DNA of 64,000 bases, taken from the NCBI RefSeq assembly GCF_018122625.2, contig NZ_JAGQFT020000001.1, forward strand, positions 248,001 through 312,000. The letters are read 5' to 3'. Under the pieces are notes generated by a model, which saw nothing but the letters and a program-made list of their open reading frames with translations, made no database searches and was not told the origin of the DNA. The stretch comes from Coralloluteibacterium stylophorae (GTDB lineage Bacteria; Pseudomonadota; Gammaproteobacteria; Xanthomonadales; Xanthomonadaceae). The position numbers were made by a program, and so were the translations under genes. This document shows positions 1-7,156 of this stretch, piece after piece; the stretch's first letter is position 1; each line of letters begins with the position of its first letter.

Positions 1-2
1 TG

Positions 3-1553
3 TCACTGCTGGCGCTGAATGGGCTTGAAGGGGGCGCGGCTGGTGTACGCAACATGCTGGGGGCGTTCGCGGCTGTCGGCCGCCTTACCTGTGTGCGCAG
101 CCTCCGTCCAGAAGCCCTCGCTGCGTACCAGGCGGATTGGGCTCGTATCGCTGGGAGCAGACGGAAGCCGGCCAAGGTGGACGCGTCGGTCCTAAAGCTG
201 ATGGAGAGCCGCGCGGGCGGCGCGGCGCGGGGCGACCCATTCGGCCAGCTGCTGGCGGGAGCACGCGAACTGCATGACCCGTTGGCGCTGTCGGCGCTCA
301 CGCTCGGCGACATCCTCTACAACGCGTACAGCCTGTCCCCCGGCGTGCTCGAGGCGGCGGACTTCTCCCGCGTCGAGGATCTCGAGGATCCGGTGGCATT
401 CGCGGCGTTCGCGCATGGGATCGAGTCGATGAGCCCCGACGCCCGGCTCGGTGCCTTCAGCAGTCTGAAAGGCTATGTCGCGGAGCGGGTAGTGGCGGCC
501 CGACTGGTCGAGCAGGGACACGTGGTCGAATTCCCCGGGACGGCCAACGAGGCGGGCTGGGATATCTCGGTGGACGGGGCGCTGTTCCAGATCAAGGACA
601 CGACGGACCTGTCCGGCCTGCAGCGCCATTTTGAACGGGGCTACGACTACCCCGTATTCGCCAATGGCGAACTCGCGTCTGAGCTTGCCTCGCGCGCCGG
701 CGAAGCCCTCCCCGAGTGGGCCGACAGGGTCCACTTCGTCGAGGGCTACAGCAATGAGATCGTCGAACATCTCACCCGATCCTCCCTCGAAGCGGGCGCC
801 GACATGCTGCATCCGGACGTGCCGCTGTTTGCGCTGCTGTTGAGCGGCGTCCGCAACCTCCAGCGCATGAACCGTGGAGAAGTCACCGGTAGCCAGGCGG
901 TACAGGAATTTTTTCTGGACGGCGGAACCCGCGCCGGCCTCGCTGTCGCCGGGAATTACATGGGAGCGGGCATCGGCCTCGTCGTGTTCGGCCCGGCTGG
1001 GGCGTTGGTGCTTGGTGCAGTGGTGCCGATCGTCAGCCAACTGCAGTCCGGCCGAGTGAGGGGAATGCTGGACCAGTGGGCGCAGGATGCAAGCTACCGC
1101 GCCTGGGCCGCGGCGGCGTGCGGTGCCCTGTCGGAGTTGGTGTCCCGGGCAGGATATCTGCTCAGGCGGAAGATCGGCCTGGTGCGATCCCGTCGGCCGC
1201 TCGAGGCGCAGGCAGTTGTGGTGCAGTACCTTCAATGGCGGGTAGACGATGAGCTGTGCTTTTTGCGGGAGGCCCACTGTCGGCTGAAGAGCATCAGTGA
1301 TGACACGGCTGAGCCGATCGAGCGCGTGGCTCAGCGCGTGCTTGTGTGGCTGAGCACGAGCACGCTGCACCCGTCGTCTTGCCAGCGCGAAGTCACGGCG
1401 CTCGGCACTATGTTTCGGCGCCGGCCTTCCACTGTCGACAGGGTTTCCGGCATCGCCGGCGAGACAGTGGAGGCGGCAAGCACAGGCATCAGGACCATCG
1501 TTCGCAGGTTCTCTGCCGGGATGGGTAGTAGCAGCGACAAGAAGAGAGGTTGA
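3..1553 (+). CDS. PD-(D/E)XK nuclease-like protein with glycine-rich membrane segment (5' truncated by window edge)
   Basis: The frame is open to the left edge (from base 3) and the first ATG (54) has no visible ribosome binding site, so the true start probably lies outside. The middle part (about residues 140-185 counted from the ATG) has a helix with AERVVAARLVEQG, then GWDI, then FQIKD. This E...D...QxK order is the arrangement of PD-(D/E)XK restriction-endonuclease-like folds. About residues 290-335 form a Gly/Ala-rich hydrophobic stretch (GNYMGAGIGLVVFGPAGA) like a glycine-zipper transmembrane hairpin, followed by a basic, helical C-terminus. The combination suggests a membrane-associated or membrane-acting nuclease, possibly a defence or conflict effector. 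The fold is inferred from motif spacing only and the substrate is unknown. Confidence 0.6.
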   Translation, partial: SLLALNGLEGGAAGVRNMLGAFAAVGRLTCVRSLRPEALAAYQADWARIAGSRRKPAKVDASVLKLMESRAGGAARGDPFGQLLAGARELHDPLALSALTLGDILYNAYSLSPGVLEAADFSRVEDLEDPVAFAAFAHGIESMSPDARLGAFSSLKGYVAERVVAARLVEQGHVVEFPGTANEAGWDISVDGALFQIKDTTDLSGLQRHFERGYDYPVFANGELASELASRAGEALPEWADRVHFVEGYSNEIVEHLTRSSLEAGADMLHPDVPLFALLLSGVRNLQRMNRGEVTGSQAVQEFFLDGGTRAGLAVAGNYMGAGIGLVVFGPAGALVLGAVVPIVSQLQSGRVRGMLDQWAQDASYRAWAAAACGALSELVSRAGYLLRRKIGLVRSRRPLEAQAVVVQYLQWRVDDELCFLREAHCRLKSISDDTAEPIERVAQRVLVWLSTSTLHPSSCQREVTALGTMFRRRPSTVDRVSGIAGETVEAASTGIRTIVRRFSAGMGSSSDKKRG

Positions 1554-1899
1554 TGGCCGCCATCAAGTTCGGGCTGCTTGGGTTGGCAAATTTGGAGGGC
1601 AGGCGCGGTTTACACAGCTAGGGATGCGGACATAGATGCAGCGGAAGAGTGGGAAATGGTGCTGGACGCCTCCGCCGATGCACGAGCCATCTCGATCCGC
1701 AGGAGTTCGCGATGCGGGTCGGCGACTGCTTCTGCTATCGCTCTCTGTGCCCCAATGACAGCGATGCGGATCCGTGGGTCTTCGACGACGATGGCGGGTA
1801 TACGCAGGTGGAGTGAGCCGACGACCGGGCCGCGGATGCTGCACCCTTCGTCGAAGATGGAGGTGCAGGAAACATGTCTTGTACGGAACGGGAGACAGC
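1554..1899. other. Gap with small ORF debris between the nuclease-like gene and the DUF429 gene
   Basis: An ATG at 1553 overlaps the preceding stop (TGATG) but the frame closes after 22 codons at 1621. A second short frame (ATG 1712 to stop 1816, 34 codons, rich in Cys and Asp) looks protein-like and stays in the frame that closes exactly at the DUF429 start (TTGA, 1900-1903). I recognise neither piece. They may be remnants of one or two small decayed genes. No RNA gene or clear promoter is visible. Confidence 0.35.
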
Positions 1900-2730
1900 T
1901 TGAAGCGGACCATCTCCGATGAAGTCTTTCAGGCATTGCGCCTCCGCGCAGTCGGCGATGAAAGTGCCGACGATGTGCTGCGCCGGATTCTCGGGCTGCC
2001 GCAGGCGGCGGCTTCTGCTGGCGGGCCACGCGGCTCCCTGGTGGGCGTCGATGGTGCGAAGAGCGGGTGGCTCGCCGTCTGGGCCACGGACACGCAGCTG
2101 GGGTTCGAGGTTCATGCCGACGTCGGGGCGCTTCGTGCCGCGCATGCCAATGCCGCGGTCATCGCCGTCGACGTACCCATCGGGCTGAGCGATGCCGGGC
2201 CGCGCACGGCAGATGTGCTTGCGCGGAAGTTCGTGGGTGGCGTGCGCGCATCGAGCATCTTCTCGTCCCCGGTCCGTGGCGTCCTCGGAGCCAGTTCGCA
2301 GGCGGAGGCATCGCGGCTGCATCGGGACATCGACACCCGGGGCTACGGCGCGCAGGCGTTCGCCATCCTCTCCAAGATCCGCGAGTGGGATGGCTGCCTT
2401 GCCGCGGACGCCGGTTTCGCAGCGCGCGTCCACGAAGTGCACCCGGAGGTCTGCTTCGCTGCATTGGCGGGAGGCAAGGGGCTGGTCGAGAGCAAGAAGA
2501 CGCCGGAGGGCGCAGCGCGGCGGCGTGCGCTCCTGCACGCGGAATTCGGCGATGCGGCAGTTTCCGATCTTCTGGCGCGGGTGCCGCGCCGACTTGCTGC
2601 TCCGGACGACGTTCTCGACGCGCTGGCTGCGTTGTGGAGCGCGAGGCGGATTGCTGTCGGCCAGCATGAGAGCCTTCCGAACCCACCCGAGGTGGATTCG
2701 ACGGGGCGCCGCAGAGCAATCCACTACTGA
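1900..2730 (+). CDS. DUF429 domain protein (predicted RNase H-like nuclease)
   Basis: The start chosen is the TTG at 1900, preceded by GGGAGA four bases upstream. The longer frame from 1774 adds only Arg/Gly-rich low-quality sequence. The 276-residue product begins with a short segment (KRTISDEVFQALRLRA, then DDVLRRILGL) resembling the N-terminal oligomerisation/ribbon-helix-helix segments of SeqA-like proteins. DUF429 hallmarks follow: GVDGAKSGW (about 49-57), AVDVPIGL, VHEVHPEVCFAAL and DVLDALAALWSA. DUF429 proteins are predicted RNase H-fold enzymes of unknown substrate. The N-terminal extension may supply dimerisation or DNA contact. It follows the nuclease-like gene on the same strand, but the debris between them makes an operon doubtful. 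Confidence 0.8.
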   Translation: MKRTISDEVFQALRLRAVGDESADDVLRRILGLPQAAASAGGPRGSLVGVDGAKSGWLAVWATDTQLGFEVHADVGALRAAHANAAVIAVDVPIGLSDAGPRTADVLARKFVGGVRASSIFSSPVRGVLGASSQAEASRLHRDIDTRGYGAQAFAILSKIREWDGCLAADAGFAARVHEVHPEVCFAALAGGKGLVESKKTPEGAARRRALLHAEFGDAAVSDLLARVPRRLAAPDDVLDALAALWSARRIAVGQHESLPNPPEVDSTGRRRAIHY

Positions 2731-2781
2731 TCGGTATCGCGGCCGTTGACGTGGCCGCTCAGGCGTAGCAGGCTCACCTCA

Positions 2782-2952
2782 CGGAGCCTCGAAACTCCTC
2801 ACACAGCGGTACCCACCTCCGTCAAACCGGTGGGTTTTTTGTGCCTGCATCCTTTGCAGACGCAACCGACGCGATGCCTGCGTCGGGAGGGCGGCTAATA
2901 CAACACCCGCAAGGGGAATACGCCCGCCGGCTGTGTGCGGTTTCGAGCCTCC
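2782..2952 (+). ncRNA. Candidate structured leader RNA upstream of the XAC0095-like gene
   Basis: Two imperfect complementary blocks bracket this stretch: one at about 2785-2807 (CTCGAAACTCCTCACACAGC) and one at about 2931-2950 (GCTGTGTGCGGTTTCGAG). They could close a long stem. Inside lie a terminator-like hairpin with a T run (2811-2840), a second stem with ACGCAACCGACGCGATGCCTGCGTC-type pairing at about 2861-2887, and a small CCCGCAAGGGG hairpin at about 2910. Phage-type C4 antisense RNA is one family worth testing. This is inference from base pairing only and no covariance evidence was available. Confidence 0.35.
2811..2840 (+). terminator. Rho-independent terminator-like hairpin
   Basis: ACCCACC (2811-2817) pairs perfectly with GGTGGGT (2829-2835) around an 11-base loop, followed directly by a run of six T. 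It lies 80 bases after the DUF429 stop, so it could end that transcript or act as an attenuator in the leader of the next gene. Confidence 0.65.
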
Positions 2953-3011
2953 CGACTTCCCGTCCGCCGCGTCGCGGTGGGCGGCCACTTCGATGGAGTG
3001 AGGAGGCTGCG

Positions 3012-3659
3012 ATGTCGACGTACGAGTTTGACGATCTGGGGATGCCCGGCTACTTCCTGCCGGAGGACAGCCAGCTGCGGCTGGCACAACTGCGCGACCA
3101 CATCGGATTCCTGGCGGGGCTGGCACGGCCGCGCGTGCCGGATGGGCGCCCGGAGGGGGCGCCGGAGATCGGCACGGGCGAGCTGGCGTTCTGCCTGGAG
3201 CTGTTGGCGGAACAGGTGGGGCGCGTGCTGGACGAGGTGTCCTGGCCGGCGGTGCGGGGCGATGGGATGGGCGTTGCGGGCGATGCTGGCCCGGATGGAC
3301 GCGAGGAGGCGGATGCTGCGCCTGCCGGGGGCTTCGGCTTCCGCGTGACCGTGGATCAGCTCGATGCGCTGGTGGAGCAGCTCCAGACGCTCAGCGCGCA
3401 TGGGGATGTGCTGGCTGCCGGGGTCAATCGCCAGTTGGAGGGGGCGACGCTCGCTACGCTCGGCGAGGCGGTCCACGACGCGGCGCAGGCGGTGCGCGGC
3501 GTGCTGCGTGAGGTGGAGGGGCAGTGGCTTGGTGACACGCGCGGGTTCGATTCGCGGGTTGAAGAGGGGCGGGCGGAGTACCGGGTCTGGGTTGGGTGGC
3601 CGGGTGCGCCTGCTGAGCCTGCTGAGCCTGCTGAGCCGGGGCGGCTTGTGGCTGCTTAG
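3012..3659 (+). CDS. XAC0095-like protein
   Basis: The ATG at 3012 has a perfect AGGAGG five bases upstream (3001-3006), which settles the start. The N-terminus (GYFLPEDSQLRLAQLRDH, residues 14-31) matches my recollection of the XAC0095 family, small proteins of unknown function found mainly in Xanthomonadaceae. At 215 residues this copy is longer than the usual short form. A second region (about 105-135, VTVDQLDALVEQLQTLSAHG) may be a degenerate second copy of the unit. The C-terminus carries a three-unit tandem repeat (PAEPAEPAEP, from a 9-bp DNA repeat near 3610-3636). No signal peptide or membrane segment is seen and the function is unknown. Confidence 0.6.
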   Translation: MSTYEFDDLGMPGYFLPEDSQLRLAQLRDHIGFLAGLARPRVPDGRPEGAPEIGTGELAFCLELLAEQVGRVLDEVSWPAVRGDGMGVAGDAGPDGREEADAAPAGGFGFRVTVDQLDALVEQLQTLSAHGDVLAAGVNRQLEGATLATLGEAVHDAAQAVRGVLREVEGQWLGDTRGFDSRVEEGRAEYRVWVGWPGAPAEPAEPAEPGRLVAA

Positions 3660-3664
3660 GGGGT

Positions 3665-4068
3665 GGAGGCTGCCGCTGCGCGGCATCCCCCCATCCCAGC
3701 CTTCCCCCTCAAGGGGGGAAAGGGGCCAAAAGCGCGGCGTGGCTCTTGGCCCCCTCTCCCGCGCAGCGGGGGAGGGGTGGGGTGGGGGCGCGGCGCAGCC
3801 GCGGGCTTTTCGCGTGTTGGAGGCGCCGGGCGCTGCGCGCCTCACCCCCATCCCAACCTTCCCCCGCAGGCGGGGGAAGGGGCTAACAGCCGCAAGAGGG
3901 GTAGGGGCTGAAAGCGCGGCGTGGCTCTTGGCCCCCTCTCCCGCGCAGCGGGGGAGGGCCGGGGTGGGGGCGCGGCGGAGCCGCGGGCTTCTTGCTATTG
4001 GAGGCGTCCGGTGCGCTGCGCGCCTCACCCCCATCCCACCTTCCCCCGCAGGCGGGGGAAGGGACTAG
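3665..4068 (+). repeat. Array of long intergenic palindromic repeats (type A), about three units
   Basis: Each complete unit is about 135 bp. It starts with a hairpin (CCCTCTCCCGC...GCGGGGGAGGG), then a long stem whose left arm is TGGGGTGGGGGCGCGGCGCAG and whose right arm is CTGCGCGCCTCACCCCCATCCC around a variable loop, and ends with a near-perfect hairpin (CCTTCCCCCGC...GCGGGGGAAGG). Here one right-half fragment is followed by two near-complete units. All copies have the same orientation. The same unit recurs at 6.0, 7.3, 10.3 and 21.6 kb, with a variant at 13.8 kb. Confidence 0.85.
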
Positions 4069-4155
4069 AGCGGGGCGGCGTGTGGTGTCTACGGGTGGTA
4101 TCCCGGTCAAGTCGTCCGCTGTTCGAGGACACAGGAATTGCGGGCTACGGAAGCC

Positions 4156-4266
4156 ATGCAAGGTCAAGACATCCTGCTTCTGCTCAAGCTCGTTCGCCTC
4201 GAGCTCGACGAGCGCCGTGTGCAGCCCGCCCGAGCACCGCTCGGCATCCCCGACGACGTGGCTTGA
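4156..4266 (+). pseudogene. Truncated gene remnant (36 codons) between repeat units
   Basis: The frame opens with MQGQDILLLLKLVRLELDE and stops at codon 37. It reads like the N-terminus of a small helical (winged-helix-like) protein of the kind I associate with xanthomonad toxin-antitoxin neighbourhoods, then ends abruptly where a degraded repeat fragment (CCCCCTCCCTCGTGCAGCGGGGAG, about 4267-4290) begins. I infer a gene cut short by repeat insertion or deletion. A genuine 36-residue protein cannot be excluded. Confidence 0.4.
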
Positions 4267-4308
4267 CCCCCTCCCTCGTGCAGCGGGGAGCGCAACGGGG
4301 CGGGACCG

Positions 4309-4345
4309 TTGACAAGTAACATAAATGCATCAAACTTGCATCGAA
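4309..4345 (+). promoter_or_regulatory. Probable promoter/operator of the Xre-RES toxin-antitoxin operon
   Basis: A TTGACA (4309-4314) stands in an AT-richer patch. Downstream are two nested inverted repeats, CAAGT...ACTTG (4313-4338) and ATGCA-N7-TGCAT (4325-4341). Dyads overlapping the promoter are what Xre-type antitoxins use for autoregulation. The exact -10 is unclear. Confidence 0.5.
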
Positions 4346-4364
4346 TCGTCGTCAGTGCCTGTGC

Positions 4365-4751
4365 ATGAACGCCATCCTCAACCACGACTACGCCACCCAG
4401 TTCCTGGAGGACCTGCGGGAGCCGGGGGCGGCGTACTTCTCGCCTTCCGCCTTCAGCAGCATCCTGCACATCAGCGCCCAGCGGCTGGCTGAGCTGGCGA
4501 AGGTGCATCGGACTACAACCACCCGCTCGCCCGACGCAGAGAAGCTGCAGGATTTCCTGCGCGGCGCCGCCACCATCCTGGCGATCGCGGTGGAGCTGAG
4601 CGGCGGCGACCGGCAGCGCGCCGTGTTCTGGTTCCGCAACGTTCCGCTGCTGGAACTGGACGGGCGGACGGCGGAGCAGCTCGTCGCCGACGGGGCGGCC
4701 GAGGGCGTGCGCGACTATCTGATCAACCTGTCGGCTGGCGCCACGGGATGA
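4365..4751 (+). CDS. Antitoxin of Xre-RES type II toxin-antitoxin pair (MbcA/ParS/Xre family)
   Basis: This 128-residue protein has the family layout. An N-terminal helical Xre-like region (about 20-60, with ISAQRLAELAKVHRTT as the likely recognition part) is followed by a C-terminal toxin-binding domain (about 60-120, AATILAIAVELSGGDRQRAVFWFRN and then LDGRTAEQLVADG). The latter is the MbcA/ParS/Xre antitoxin-C signature in which the helix after the LDGRTAxxLV motif plugs the toxin active site. Its stop overlaps the toxin start (ATGA, 4748-4751), giving translational coupling. A dyad-rich promoter lies just upstream. The family call is strong from motif and context. Confidence 0.88.
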   Translation: MNAILNHDYATQFLEDLREPGAAYFSPSAFSSILHISAQRLAELAKVHRTTTTRSPDAEKLQDFLRGAATILAIAVELSGGDRQRAVFWFRNVPLLELDGRTAEQLVADGAAEGVRDYLINLSAGATG

Positions 4752-5278
4752 TCGTCGCCACGGTCGGGCCGGAGGCGACCTATTACCGTGTGCTCACACC
4801 GAGCTGGGCGTTTCAGCCCAGGAGCGGCGCCGGCGCGGCGACAAAAGGCGGTCGCTTCAACCGCCCAGGCACGCATGCGGTGTACCTGTCGGCCGCGCCG
4901 GGAACCGCCATCGCCGAATACGGCCAGGCCGAGCGCTTGTTCTCGCCCGGCACGCTGGCCGGCTATCGGGTGACGCTTGCTCGCATCGTCGACTTCAGTG
5001 GCGGCTATTCACCACGCTGGGACGCGCTGTGGCGGGACTGGGACTGCGCGTGGAAGGACCTGTGGTTCCGTCAACGGATCGAGCCCCCGACTTGGGAGAT
5101 GGCCGACCTCGTGCTGACGTCGGGTGCTGCCGGGCTGGCATTTCCATCGACGAAGCAGCCAAGCGGCGAAAACCTGGTGATCTATCCCGACGTACTGTCA
5201 GTCGGCGATGCATTCGAGGTGCACGATCCCGAAGGGCTGCTGCCGCGCGACCGGGCATCCTGGCACGACCAGGCGTAA
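4748..5278 (+). CDS. RES domain toxin (NAD+-degrading, Xre-RES system)
   Basis: This 176-residue RES-domain protein has the characteristic residues in order: Arg in YYRV (about 14), the GGRFN motif (35-38 region, Arg36), a Tyr in AVYLS (46) and Glu in IAEYG (57). A C-terminal NLVIYPDV strand ends the fold. RES toxins characterised elsewhere cleave or phosphorolyse NAD+ and arrest growth when the antitoxin is lost. The gene overlaps the antitoxin by 4 bp. Nothing suggests inactivation, so the pair looks intact. Confidence 0.9.
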   Translation: MIVATVGPEATYYRVLTPSWAFQPRSGAGAATKGGRFNRPGTHAVYLSAAPGTAIAEYGQAERLFSPGTLAGYRVTLARIVDFSGGYSPRWDALWRDWDCAWKDLWFRQRIEPPTWEMADLVLTSGAAGLAFPSTKQPSGENLVIYPDVLSVGDAFEVHDPEGLLPRDRASWHDQA

Positions 5279-5369
5279 GCGCGGCGATGCTGCGAGAGAG
5301 TGCATCGCCGGCCGGACTCGACACCGCTGCCCGCTATCCTCATCCTCCATCGCCGCAAGAATCTGCCTC

Positions 5370-5963
5370 ATGCCTGCGCTGCGCTGTACCGCCCGCCTGC
5401 TCAAGGCCCTCAAGGCCACGCCGGTCGAGCCGACCGAGGTACCGGCAAGCCGCCTCGGCGACTGGACTGCGAACCTGATCCGGGTGTCGCGGATCCAGCT
5501 CGTCGTTGCCGCGAACGGGGCGACGCGGCTGCCGGTGGTCGTCGACGCGGCGCCCTACGCCACGCTGCTGCGGCGCCTGCCGAATGCGATCGGCCTGATG
5601 CTGGTCGAACTCGGCATCGCCCTGGAGGATGCGGCGGACGAGATAGCACATATGACTCCGCTGGTGCCGGCGGCGAGCGACTCGCGATCGGTCCTGGCGA
5701 ACCTGAACCACTACGCCGAGGACATCGACGCGGCGCTGCGCTACGGCATCTGCAACTCGTCGCTGTCGCTGACCCGGCACATGGCCGAGGGCATCGTGCT
5801 CAAGCCCATGCATATCGGGAGTCCGGCCAACCGCGTGCGCGAGGCCTTCGGCCTGCCGCGGCTGGAGCCGGAGGACTGGGCCGAACTCAGGGACTGGTGG
5901 AGCCAGGGCGGCGCGCTGGCGGGCGACTACGTGTCGCGGCGCGGGACAGGCGCATCCCACTGA
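5370..5963 (+). CDS. DUF6933-like protein
   Basis: A 197-residue soluble protein starting MPALRCTARLLKALKATP, followed by GDWTANLIRVSRIQLVVAANGATRLPVVV. This matches my recollection of the DUF6933 pattern (short N-terminal strand, DWYANLL-like motif, helical C-terminus). The function is unknown. The C-terminal half (LTRHMAEGIVLKPMHIGSPANRVREAF) is helical. The frame continues upstream without a better start, and ATG 5370 has only weak ribosome-binding sequence. It stands alone between a toxin-antitoxin operon and a repeat array, a typical site for genes of accessory origin. Confidence 0.55.
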   Translation: MPALRCTARLLKALKATPVEPTEVPASRLGDWTANLIRVSRIQLVVAANGATRLPVVVDAAPYATLLRRLPNAIGLMLVELGIALEDAADEIAHMTPLVPAASDSRSVLANLNHYAEDIDAALRYGICNSSLSLTRHMAEGIVLKPMHIGSPANRVREAFGLPRLEPEDWAELRDWWSQGGALAGDYVSRRGTGASH

Positions 5964-6018
5964 CGCGTCACGTGCGCCATCGCCGCCCCGGCAGAAGGGG
6001 CCAACGGTGCGGCGGGCC

Positions 6019-6425
6019 GTTCTAGCTCCCTCTCCCGCGCAGGCGGGGAAAGGGGCTGAAAGCGCGGCGTTTGCTCTTGGCCCCCTCTCCCCCGCAGCGG
6101 GGGGAGGGCTGGGGTGGGGGCGCGGCGCAGCCGCCGGCTTCTCGCTGTTGAAGGCGTCGGTGCGCTGCGCGCCTCACCCCCATCCCAACCTTCCCCCGCA
6201 GGCGGGGGAAGGGGCCAACAGCCGCAAGAGGGGAAGGGGCTGAAAGCGCGGCGTTTGCTCTTGTCCCCCCTCTCCCGCGCAGCGGGGGAGGGCCGGGGTG
6301 GGGGCGCGGCGCAGCCGCGGGCTTTCCGCCTGTTGCGGGCGCCCGGTGCGCTGCGCGCCTCACCCCCATCCCAACCTTCCCCCGCAGGCGGGGGAAGGGG
6401 CCAACAGCCGCAGGCGGGGGACAGG
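6019..6425 (+). repeat. Array of type A palindromic repeats, two full units plus fragments
   Basis: Two near-identical units (6083-6215 and 6268-6405) follow a partial hairpin at about 6025-6050. All are in the same orientation as the 3.7 kb array and share short linkers (CAACAGCCGCA, GAAAGCGCGGCGT). The linker similarity suggests spread by tandem duplication as well as dispersal. The array fills the gap between the DUF6933 gene and the next toxin-antitoxin operon. Confidence 0.85.
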
Positions 6426-6462
6426 GGGCGAAGCCTGTCCCCCGCGCCGAGGCAATCTGTGC

Positions 6463-6480
6463 CACACGTGTGCTACGATT
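6463..6480 (+). promoter_or_regulatory. Operator palindrome and -10 box of the RHH/ParE operon
   Basis: CACACGTGTG (6463-6472) is a perfect 10-bp palindrome immediately before a -10-like TACGAT (6474-6479), about 30 bases before the antitoxin ATG. Ribbon-helix-helix antitoxins commonly bind such short palindromes over their own promoter. Assignment is by position and symmetry. Confidence 0.55.
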
Positions 6481-6509
6481 CTGGCGAACCCATTCCGGGG
6501 GAGCCGCTC

Positions 6510-6794
6510 ATGAGCACCACCACCATCCGCCTGTCCGACGAGCTCAAGGCCCGTGTCGCCCGGGCGGCGGAAGCGGCCGGCACCACCTCGCACAACTTCA
6601 TCCTCGAAGCGATCGCCGAGAAGGCCTCGCAGGCCGAGCAGCGCGCCGTGTTCCATGCGGTGGCAGATCAACGCTACGAGCAGTTCCTGGAATCCGGCGA
6701 GGCCATCCCGTGGGAGGAGGCGCGCAGCTGGCTGAAGCAACGGCTTGCCGGGAAGCGCGTGAAACGGCCGTTGGGCAGGAAGCAGGCCGGCTGA
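6510..6794 (+). CDS. Ribbon-helix-helix antitoxin (CopG/ParD-like)
   Basis: A 94-residue protein with an N-terminal RHH fold: strand TTTIRLSDELKARVARAA, then a second helix TTSHNFILEAIAEKA. A longer C-terminal part (about 55-94, EQFLESGEAIPWEEARSWL) is the type that wraps a ParE/RelE-fold toxin. The ATG at 6510 is the only start that leaves the RHH strand intact, while upstream frame is repeat sequence. The toxin gene starts one base after its stop region (6796). A perfect palindrome at 6463-6472 is a likely autoregulatory site. Confidence 0.88.
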   Translation: MSTTTIRLSDELKARVARAAEAAGTTSHNFILEAIAEKASQAEQRAVFHAVADQRYEQFLESGEAIPWEEARSWLKQRLAGKRVKRPLGRKQAG

Positions 6795-6795
6795 G

Positions 6796-7092
6796 GTGGC
6801 GCGCGTCCGCCTTGCGCCGGGCGTGTTCGACGATCTGGACAGGATCGTCGAACACCTGCACCAGCACGACGTCGAGACGGCCGACGTCCGCGGGGCTCAG
6901 ATCATCAGCGCCCTGGACGTACTCGCGGACAACCCCCTGATCGGTCGCCCGGCCGGCGACGACCGGCGCGAGCTGTTGATCGGCCGCGATGGTCCTGGCT
7001 ACGTGGCGCTGTATCGCTATCTCTCGGTGCTAGACACGGTCCTGGTGCTGGCGATCCGCGCGCAACGAGAGGCTGGCTACGCCCACCCATGA
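6796..7092 (+). CDS. RelE/ParE family toxin
   Basis: A 98-residue protein with the ParE-like order: MARVRLAPGVFDDLDRIVEHL (first strand and helix), a middle helix (IISALDVLADNPLIGRP), then LLIGRDGPGYVALYRYLSVLDTVLVLAIRAQREAGY with the usual Arg-rich last strands. It begins with GTG one base past the antitoxin stop. ParE-fold toxins inhibit gyrase or cleave mRNA on the ribosome, and the sequence alone does not say which. The pair appears complete. Confidence 0.88.
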   Translation: MARVRLAPGVFDDLDRIVEHLHQHDVETADVRGAQIISALDVLADNPLIGRPAGDDRRELLIGRDGPGYVALYRYLSVLDTVLVLAIRAQREAGYAHP

Positions 7093-7156
7093 TCGAGATG
7101 GACCCTGCGCTGGCTGCCAGCATGCCTGGCACCTGCAGCGCCGGAACCCATGCGAC

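Noticed and set aside
192-1370. 392-codon minus-strand frame opposite the nuclease-like gene
   Set aside because: Arg/His/Gln-rich noise composition with no motif. High GC makes long antisense frames common, and the plus-strand frame has the coherent protein.
1774-1899. Upstream extension of the DUF429 gene
   Set aside because: The added 42 residues are Arg/Gly/Cys noise, and a ribosome-binding site sits directly before the TTG at 1900.
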